Below are positions 57,436 to 64,000 of a DNA stretch of 64,000 bases, one piece after another. Positions within the stretch are counted from its first letter, which is position 1. Each line of letters starts with the position of its first letter. Source of the stretch: Hysterangium stoloniferum (lineage: Eukaryota > Basidiomycota > Agaricomycetes > Hysterangiales > Hysterangiaceae); contig WHVD01000023.1 of the NCBI GenBank assembly GCA_015178975.1, forward strand, positions 434,001 through 498,000. Direction: 5' to 3'. A program made the position numbers and the translations under genes. The notes under the pieces were generated by a model. It searched no databases. It was not told the DNA's origin and was given only the letters and a program-made list of their open reading frames with translations.

Positions 57436-59139
57436 TACGAAGGTCATTGCCATTTAACCAGGTGTCCTCTTTCAGTACATACCCCTTCCATCAAACTTGG
57501 AAGAGGAGTCAATTTCAATGTGTTTGGTGTCCTGCTATAGCTTCTACCTTGTACTCCTCATCATTATGGTCTAGTTCCCGAGGATTCTTGAGTAGCTCCC
57601 TCAATCCGAATTCCTTGGGGGAGAGATGGTATTTTTTAAGATGGTCTCGGTTGATCACTGGGTGTAGTTGATATTACGAGGGAATGCGGAGTTGAAAGAC
57701 TTGAGGATTGATCTTCTCTAAAACTTTGAACAGTCCTATTCGTCTTTGTATAAGTTTCCTCCCAGGTCCTTTGGCTTTGACAAGTTCGAGGGAATGGGGA
57801 TTGATTAGGACATAATCTCCTTCTGAGATATCTTCCACCGGTCTCCTTTTCTTATTGTAGCTGGGAGCTTGCATTTCTTGTGCTCACGCAATCGAGTCCC
57901 GTGCCACCTGTTGATGGTTTTCCAATTCTAAAATCCATTGGTTGGCTAAAGGGCTATCAGACAATTCCCTGGGAACCACAGGGTCATCCCCTCCTAGGCA
58001 GCGAGACATTCCTCTCGGTAGGTATTCCATAAGCAAAAAGGCTGGTGCATAACTTGTTGAACTCTGAACTGTCAAATTGTAGGTATGAGCCACTACCTGA
58101 GTCCATTTAGACCATTTCTCTTTCGAAGAAGCACAGTACGCTCTGAGCATTTGCTCAACGATGGCATTGGTGTTCTCCGTTTGACTGTCAGTTTGAGAAT
58201 GATGAGACGGAGATACCGCAAGGGCACTTCCGTATACCTTGCAGACTTCTCTCCAGAACCTACAGGTCCATCTCTTGTCTCGATCACAGATTATCCTTGA
58301 GGGTAAGCCAAAAGGGGCGGCTACCTTATTCACAAAGATTTGCATGAATACTTTTGTGGATAGATCTGAAGTCGTGGGCTCACAAGTTAAGAAACACATG
58401 AGCTTATCCACAGCGACAAAGATGGCTGAGTAGGCACCCTCGGAGGCAATCCGGTAATTAGGTCCATTGAGACAACCTCAAATGGCCTTAAGGGTACATC
58501 CATGGGTCGAAGAGCTCCCTGTCGAGTGGAATGATCAACCTTATTTTTCTGGCATATGTCACAGCTGCGAGCATATGCCACGCAGTCCTGTAACATCCTC
58601 GGCCAGAAAAACTGATCCTTCATCAGTCGGAAAAGTCTGTGACTGCCTGTGTGAGCTCCTTCAAAGGGGTTGTCATATATCAATTTGAGTATGGTTGACG
58701 TCATGCTGCTAGGTATGCAGATTCGACTTTTCCAGTCCAAATCTCGAAAGAATAATAGCTTATTCTTGCCGATGAAATAGTGCGAGGGGGTAGTTACCAT
58801 ATTTGGGGAAATGGGATCGGTGGTGTAATGATTTCTGAAGGCGGGATCTTTCTGATATCCATCATGAAGTTCCTTGACATAATTCTCATTGATTTCTATG
58901 AGCAATTGGGGGTTCAAGAGAATAAAGGTCGCCTCATCAATTTCATCATTTCTGGGGAGGTTGTGTAAATCCCATTTCGTTTGGGGGACCTCTTCCATCA
59001 TCCCAACTGGTTTGACTAACTCATGGTGAGTGAGGAAGATGGCCTTTTCCATTGGTTTGTTCTCCCATAATGTCTCATTGTCATTCCAATTGTGAGAATC
59101 CACTACGATTGGTAAGAGGTCATCTCTCGTGGGACTAGC
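57436..59139 (-). pseudogene. Integrase and chromodomain of element B
   Basis: The zinc region HTGSHRLFRLM ... CDICQK lies at about 58650-58530. After a one-base frameshift near 58450 the core follows: VAVDKLMCF (first Asp), IICDRDKRWTCRFW (second Asp) and SQTENTNAIVEQML (Glu), all three catalytic residues kept. Then MEYLPRGMSR, EGDYVLINPHSLELV and HPVINRDHLKKYHLSPKEFG. A chromodomain follows (EYKVEAIAGH ... FQV, WKGYVLKEDTW, LRAYKTIY) but contains three TGA codons in one frame at 57517-57515, 57511-57509 and 57493-57491, each at a likely Arg. Those stops lie within 27 bases and point to C-to-T mutation. Confidence 0.9.
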
Positions 59140-61094
59140 ACAGTCAGGTACTCGAGGAAGTCTAGACAGTGGGTCAACATTGCTGTGTACCCGCCCCGCT
59201 CGATGTAAGATTTCCAGACCAGGGTATGCAGCGTATACCACCCCCCATGTGGCCAGTTGACAATTGGTATTCTCGTAAGATCTGGCCCATTGTAATGCCA
59301 CATGGTCAGTGATCAAAAGGATATGTTCTCCTTCGATAAAGGGCTGGAAATGGACTAGTCCCTCCTTAGCAGCTAATGCTTCTCGCTCCGTGGCTGAATA
59401 ATTACATTCCACTTTCTTGAGCATGCAGCTCCAATATGCAATGACGCACTCAACTGTGACACTGGTGTCATCAAAATCTGAGGCCCAGGAATCTGCCCAA
59501 GTGAATCCCGGCTCCTTGGTTTCATAACAAGTAACGGAAATGGGCACGTCTCGAGATTGATCAAAGGCTGATCTTGCTTGGGTGTAGATTTTAGTGTCCT
59601 TTAGATCCCTGAGCATCATTTTCTGTATTTGTTGAAGACAACATCCCAGTGTGAAGTCCAAAGTGTCCGTGTATAGCCGATAAGGCATACCACTCGCAGG
59701 GTGTCCAAGTACTGGAGCAGAGCTCAGTGCAACCTTGATGTCTTCAAAAGCTCAGGCGTGTTCTGAATCCCAAGTCCAATGGACTCCTTTCTTTAAGAGG
59801 TTAAAGAGCGGAGCAACCATCCAGGATTAAATGGTATGTAAGCTGAAAAGTACAGAACCATCCCTAAGAAGTGTTGAAGATTCGCTATCTTGGAAGGTGT
59901 AGCTAGTTCCAGTATGGCAGCGACCTTCTCTTGGTGGGTTGAAAAACCGAGTCTAGACACCTTATGACCAAGTAATAGAACTGAGTTATACCCAACATAG
60001 CATTTTTTGGGTGAGAGAGTGATTCCCACTGCAATTATGGCTTGTAAAACCTGATATAGATGCTCTAAATGATTGTCCCATGTCTTAGAAAAGATCACGA
60101 TGTCGTCAATATAAATGAGACAGAATATCCATAGGTAAGGTGCAAGTACAGTTTGCATAACTCTCTGGAATATAGAGGGTCCATTATGAAGTCCAAAGGG
60201 CATTCACCTGAATTGCCACAGTCCTCGATGGGATCTGAAAGTGGTCTTTGGTTTATCTTCTTCTAACATTTCGAGTTGGGTAAAGCCAGCTAATGTGTCA
60301 AAGGAAGATAGGATATTGGACCCTGAAAGTGCTTGCATGATTTCGGACTGGCGTGGCAATGGGAATTTGTTGGGAACTGTTAGGCTATTCAATTTCCTAT
60401 AGTCAATCACCACTCTCGGTTTCCCATTACAATAGATGACGAAGGCTGGCACCCCCCAAGGACTTTTGGATGGTTTGATTACTACCTGTTGAAACCAAGT
60501 ATCCATTTGTTCATCAATGACCTTCCTATTGGCTGGGGAAGTTGGAAACATTGACATCGAAATAGGTTGCACACCTTCTTTCAATGGGACATTGACTTTG
60601 ATGTCTACTTGTCCTAAATGCCCATCTACTCCAAAGGCTTGAACATTCTTAGTCAGTACCGACTCTAGGCAGGAGGGGACATCAGCAGGAATGTCAGATC
60701 CTAAATTAACCAACTTATGTAGGTCCTCTGCTCGAAATGTTTCCGTGGTGGCGACTTCTGACGTTTTAGGGCCTGCTGGGTCGAAATTGTCTGTGAATTC
60801 CCCTTCTGGGGGCTGTCTGGAAGGTCGAGGATTAAGAACACACTCCTCTTCTATCCTCGATAGGCTCTCCATGAGGTGAGCGATCTTGGTTGCCATTGAC
60901 TGCATCAATGCTTTCTCAGTTGAAGATCTAGGCATCTGGGCCCATTCATTTGCATCGTGAATTAATCCAACGGTTTCCCCTCGTCTAATGATTCTTGGTG
61001 TCAGAGAGGGGTTAGTGAGAGGTGTCACAGCATGTTCCCTAGAGATAGCAGTGGTGGGAGCAGCTAGTATACTCCCATTGTCATTCTGCAGCAT
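59140..61094 (-). pseudogene. Reverse transcriptase and RNase H of element B
   Basis: RT blocks: SPWGVPAFVIYCNGKPRVVI, YRKLNSLTVPNKFPLP, FDTLAGFTQLEM and, after a TGA at 60204-60206, MPFGLHNGPSIFQRV and YIDDIVIFSKT (catalytic YIDD near 60110). The TGA replaces the second basic residue normally before MPFG. A frameshift lies near 59800 and a TGA near 59750 (before AFEDIK). RNase H follows: YRLYTDTLDFTLGCCLQQ, NYSATEREALAAKEGL, LLITDHVALQW and the linker VDPLSRLPR. Typical Ty3/gypsy order. The polyprotein upstream (from 61094) includes an Arg/Pro-rich linker. Confidence 0.9.
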
Positions 61095-61190
61095 GACTCC
61101 CTCGATTATCCATTGGTGACCAATAAGATCGCCAACAAAAACTGGTACCAGTCGAGCTGATTCCAGCTCTATAGTACAATCCTGTAGGGC

Positions 61191-61766
61191 TCATGCGACT
61201 CTTTCAGTACACACCCCTTTGTCTGGTTTGGAAGTCAATTCAGGTGAGTCATTGGCTAGTTCCTCAAGGGGGATCTTGCTAATTGAGAAGGCCAAAGGCT
61301 GTGGCTCCTTGGAGGAACTGGCTGGGGTAGACCCCGCCCTCCCTGGCAGAATTAATCTAGAGCCCAACGGCTGGTCTCGTAGTGTTCCGATTTCATAGTT
61401 CACATGAAAGTCCTTGCCGAGAAGAATCGGGACAGTCATGCCTCGGACAACATACATTTCGGCAGTAAATTTAAGGAGCATACCGGTGTCATCTTTGAGG
61501 TAAATGGGGATATTAACATATCCTAAGACTTTAGCATTACTGGTAAGCTGTACAAGGCGTAATTTGAGTCCTTGCTTGAGCTTGGGGCGGTCCACTAGTT
61601 CCTTATAAAAATCCTCCGAAATTAAGGAAAGATTGGCTCCGGCGTCAGGATTAGAGGCTTCAGAGTCACCTACATGTCCATAGACGTGTAATGCTGAAAT
61701 CCCAATACTGGAGTATCCACCTGGAGGATCCCTTCTGCAGTAGATAATGGTCAAATCCTCTTTCAT
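61191..61766 (-). pseudogene. Retropepsin-like aspartic protease of element B
   Basis: Processes the Gag-Pol polyprotein in intact elements. The active-site region reads NPDAGANLSLISEDFY, with DAG where DTG or DSG is usual, and the later strand is VPILLGKDFHVNYEI. Hydrophobic pattern and spacing of about 95 residues fit. The changed third-position residue may be a lesion or a feature of this lineage. Open to 61191 with a Pro/Ser-rich tail. Confidence 0.75.
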
Positions 61767-61998
61767 AAGCCGACTGGATTGAGGGTATTGGACCCTGGGT
61801 CTTTTGCTTTCCTTTCTTATGGCCAGTTTGACATCCCTCCTGACACGTCTACCATTAGGTATGTTCAGAACAAAGTCATCTGCTTCAGAATCCGATTTGT
61901 CACAAGGAATTAGGTTGGGTAACTGCCCTGGGTTGAAGGGAAAGTTCTCTCCTCCGATCTCTCTAACTCAGAGGGGTCTTCTATAATGTAAGTCTGAC

Positions 61999-62355
61999 TT
62001 ATATCCTAGATCGGTTTGCAAATACTTCCTCGTCGACGATTTCCTCAATGGTAGGAGGTTTAGATTGCAATAAGGCTCCTGTCTCAGTCAGACCTTTCCG
62101 GTTCTGACAATGAGCATCTAGCCAGTCTCCTTTCTCAAGGAAATCACAGTCTGATATAGAAACATAGACTTGTGATGCTTCGTTCTCATTTGGGGATGAA
62201 GTCGCATCTAAAACAACATTGTCCTCTGATTGAGGAAGGTAGACAGAAATGAAAATCAATTCCTCATCAACGTTATGTACTTGTCCCTGTATGCTTAATC
62301 CATAAACCGTTTCATAAGCCCTCTGATCCTCCACCTCCTCGGTCGGGTTCTGCAC
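61999..62355 (-). pseudogene. Linker ORF between gag and protease of element B
   Basis: About 118 acidic codons, starting MQNPTEEVEDQRAYETVYG, without a recognised domain. Probably part of the Gag-Pol polyprotein in another frame, separated from gag by a frameshift near 62330 and from protease by stops between 61990 and 61770. Confidence 0.5.
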
Positions 62356-63680
62356 GGAGCATTTGTTAATAGAGACATAGTCGACATCTTGCCAGTGTGA
62401 GGGCAGTCAATCTTAAAATGCTCTAAGCTCCCACAAATCCAGCACTCCTTTGGGGGTCTAGCAATGCTTTTCTTGTTGCTTTGTTCGAAAAAGAACTTGC
62501 CATGTTTCTTACCCTGTTTCATGTTGGATCTCCTAGGGGCAGTTTTATCTTCAGCTTCGCTGAGAAGGACATGGCCTTGATTAGTGGAATCGATTCCCCT
62601 GGAGTGCTCTTCTTCATGCCAGAGATCCAATTCTTCCTGCTCGGCAATCATGACTCTGGGCTTCTGAAACCGATAATGCTCTCGATGTGGTTGGACCCAA
62701 GCGTTAATCAGAGCCTCTTGCAGATTGTTAGCATAAGTCTGTAAGCTCATGATGTCGTCAATGTGTTGTCCTTGTAGAAGGTAAAGCCATTCTGTGGGCA
62801 GTGTGAGGATGAGTCTGCATGTTTCATCCTTTCGATTTCAGTGGAACCCATACAAGAATCGATAAAGCTTAAATCTCCATTGAATATAGTGAACAGGTGA
62901 ATCGGGCACTTGGATCGAGTTATTATAAGGGTAGAGTACTTCCAAAACCATCTTATCGAGTCTCCTCTGATTTCACCTCAACCAACCCCTTAGAGTAAAA
63001 TATGCAAACGATGAATTTCGAGTGACCCCGTTAAGAGATTCCTCCAACATTCAGATGTATATATACTGGTAGTCAACCTTGGGCACGATGTGATCCCCAC
63101 TGAGTAGGACGTGAAGGATTTGCAATGCATCATTGTGTGCACAGAGCGCTTCAAGGAATAAAGAGAACACTTCCTGCTTAAAAAATGTCCTTCCTCCTTC
63201 CATAACAGAAGTAACCTCACTCGACCATTCGGGAATCGAGCGGGTCAGATCCTCAAGGGTTCCTGGTCATGTGAATAAGTCCTGCACCAATAAGATGGCC
63301 TGATAATGACCTAACCAGACTGCTACAGTTACCAGTAAAGAAGGGTAATCCATCTTGTACTCCTCCACAAAGGGAGTAATCTGATCCGTGGAGATTTGAT
63401 CAGCGTAGTACATATCCCAATGCAAAGTGATGGGCTCAGCATAAATCATATGACCCCCAAAGAATTGCTTGAGGATGACCTGCCTAGGTGGGAACGAGAG
63501 AACAGGTTCGAGAGCATGGGTAGGCTCAGCATTAGCTCCAGGAGTGCTCAACTGCCCGGTTGATGGACGTTCCTCATGTGGACCTGGGGGAGTATCCATT
63601 GACGGTCAGCTGCTGCTCTGGGGGAACTTCCAGGAGGAACTGGTTTTTGAAAAGTCAATGAAGACTTCCTCATGGTGATG
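62295..63680 (-). pseudogene. Gag of element B with zinc knuckle, broken
   Basis: Structural protein that coats element RNA. Starts near MRKSSLTFQKPVPPG at about 63675, with a frame change to MDTPPGPHEERPS (63599). The N-terminal region has MYYADQI and VAVWLGHY, then a TGA near 63268. The capsid part (about 62950-62780, LYRFLYGFH ... LILTLPTEWLYLLQGQHIDD) is interrupted by stops. The nucleocapsid ends in the CCHC knuckle CWICGSLEHFKIDC (CX2CX4HX4C, about 62435-62394). Matches the gag fragments at 19560 and 35650. Confidence 0.85.
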
Positions 63681-63821
63681 TTACAGGGTGGTTCCAGACT
63701 TGCAGGTCTTTGACGAGGTTTTGAACTACTCAGGGTTGTCGAAGATCTTAGTGTTTGGTTCTTGCCGTGCTTAGAAATTAATAGTTGTAGAGTAATGTTT
63801 TCTTCGTAGGGAAAGAGTGGT

Positions 63822-63837
63822 CCAGCCCAGATCACCA
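63822..63837 (-). other. Candidate primer binding site of element B
   Basis: On the minus strand, one base after the LTR, the sequence reads TGGTGATCTGGGCTGG. It would pair with a tRNA 3' end finishing GCCCAGATCACCA. Which tRNA this is cannot be told here. Confidence 0.45.
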
Positions 63838-63838
63838 C

Positions 63839-64000
63839 TGTGAAGAGTGGTGGAAGTTCTAACTGTTCTATATATGAAGAATATCGACTGTTTAGGTACA
63901 ATACATAGATGTATTGACTGTCTAAGTTTAATACAGGCCGAACAGGTATTGACTACTTAGTTCAATATGATTGAGTGAAGTAGCTATCTAAAGTAAGGTA
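63839..64000 (-). repeat. 5' LTR of element B, partial (runs off the window)
   Basis: TGTGAAGAGTGGTGGAAG and following bases match the first 160 bp of the LTR at 51573, including the ATAGATGTATTGACTGTC stretch shared by both but absent from the solo LTR B at 40585. Confidence 0.9.

Larger units (their letters stand above)
51573..64000 (-). mobile_element. Element B: large Ty3/gypsy chromovirus with an extra ORF
   Basis: Reading leftward on the minus strand: 5' LTR (from 63839, running off the window), primer binding site, gag, an intermediate ORF, protease, RT/RNase H, integrase, chromodomain, extra ORF, polypurine tract and 3' LTR (51573-53795). Two later insertions sit in it: a Tc1-like element in the 3' LTR and a solo LTR A between chromodomain and extra ORF. 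Without these it would be about 10 kb plus the missing LTR part. Scattered stops and frameshifts make it inactive, but all domains are readable. Confidence 0.88.

Noticed and set aside
1-64000. CRISPR arrays, bacterial operons or phage genes
   Set aside because: No regularly spaced direct repeats with unique spacers; introns and element types show eukaryotic nuclear DNA.

Overview
The window is nuclear DNA of a filamentous basidiomycete, most likely an Agaricomycete. The evidence is spliced genes with many 45-60 nt introns, a Zn2Cys6 regulator of the type common in mushrooms, a seven-transmembrane protein of a family expanded in Agaricomycetes, and Ty3/gypsy elements carrying chromodomains. 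All calls come from reading the sequence by eye; no database search was possible.

Layout. 1-5.9 kb: no recognisable gene. 5.9-12.2 kb: two intact minus-strand host genes, a 13-exon Zn2Cys6 transcription factor and a 9-exon peroxisomal acyl-CoA thioesterase ending in AKL. 12.8-13.1 kb: a MITE. 14-19.9 kb: a decayed chromovirus (element A), its LTR and several inverted LTR copies. 20-25.4 kb: degenerate repeated DNA. 25.4-29.3 kb: an intact 7TM gene and, converging on it, a tiny two-exon gene for a secreted peptide. 30.7-36.5 kb: LTR fragments, a second chromovirus (element D), a gag fragment and a tRNA-like sequence. 36.7-38.5 kb: an inverted, broken second copy of the 7TM/peptide locus. 38.5-46.7 kb: a nest of a Tc1-like element, four solo LTRs or LTR-like insertions, a plus-strand relic of a larger gypsy element (B') and a hAT-type element. 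47.5-49.4 kb: a third, partial copy of the 7TM/peptide locus. 50.2-51 kb: a Copia fragment. 51.6-64 kb: an almost complete minus-strand gypsy element (B) with gag, protease, RT/RNase H, integrase, chromodomain and an extra ORF before its 3' LTR; its 5' LTR runs off the window.

Three things stand out. First, the peptide gene exists in three copies with the same exon structure, TATA box and open frame, always convergent to a copy of the 7TM gene, so a peptide/receptor pair is a reasonable hypothesis. Second, elements A and D both carry a spliced antisense gene (coiled coil plus Cys cluster) between the chromodomain and the 3' LTR, with conserved intron positions. Third, element B and its relic B' share an extra ORF in the position where env sits in retroviruses. 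Most in-frame stops in the elements are TGA at likely Arg positions, as expected from C-to-T change at CpG. Insertion order can be read from seven insertions with clear target site duplications.
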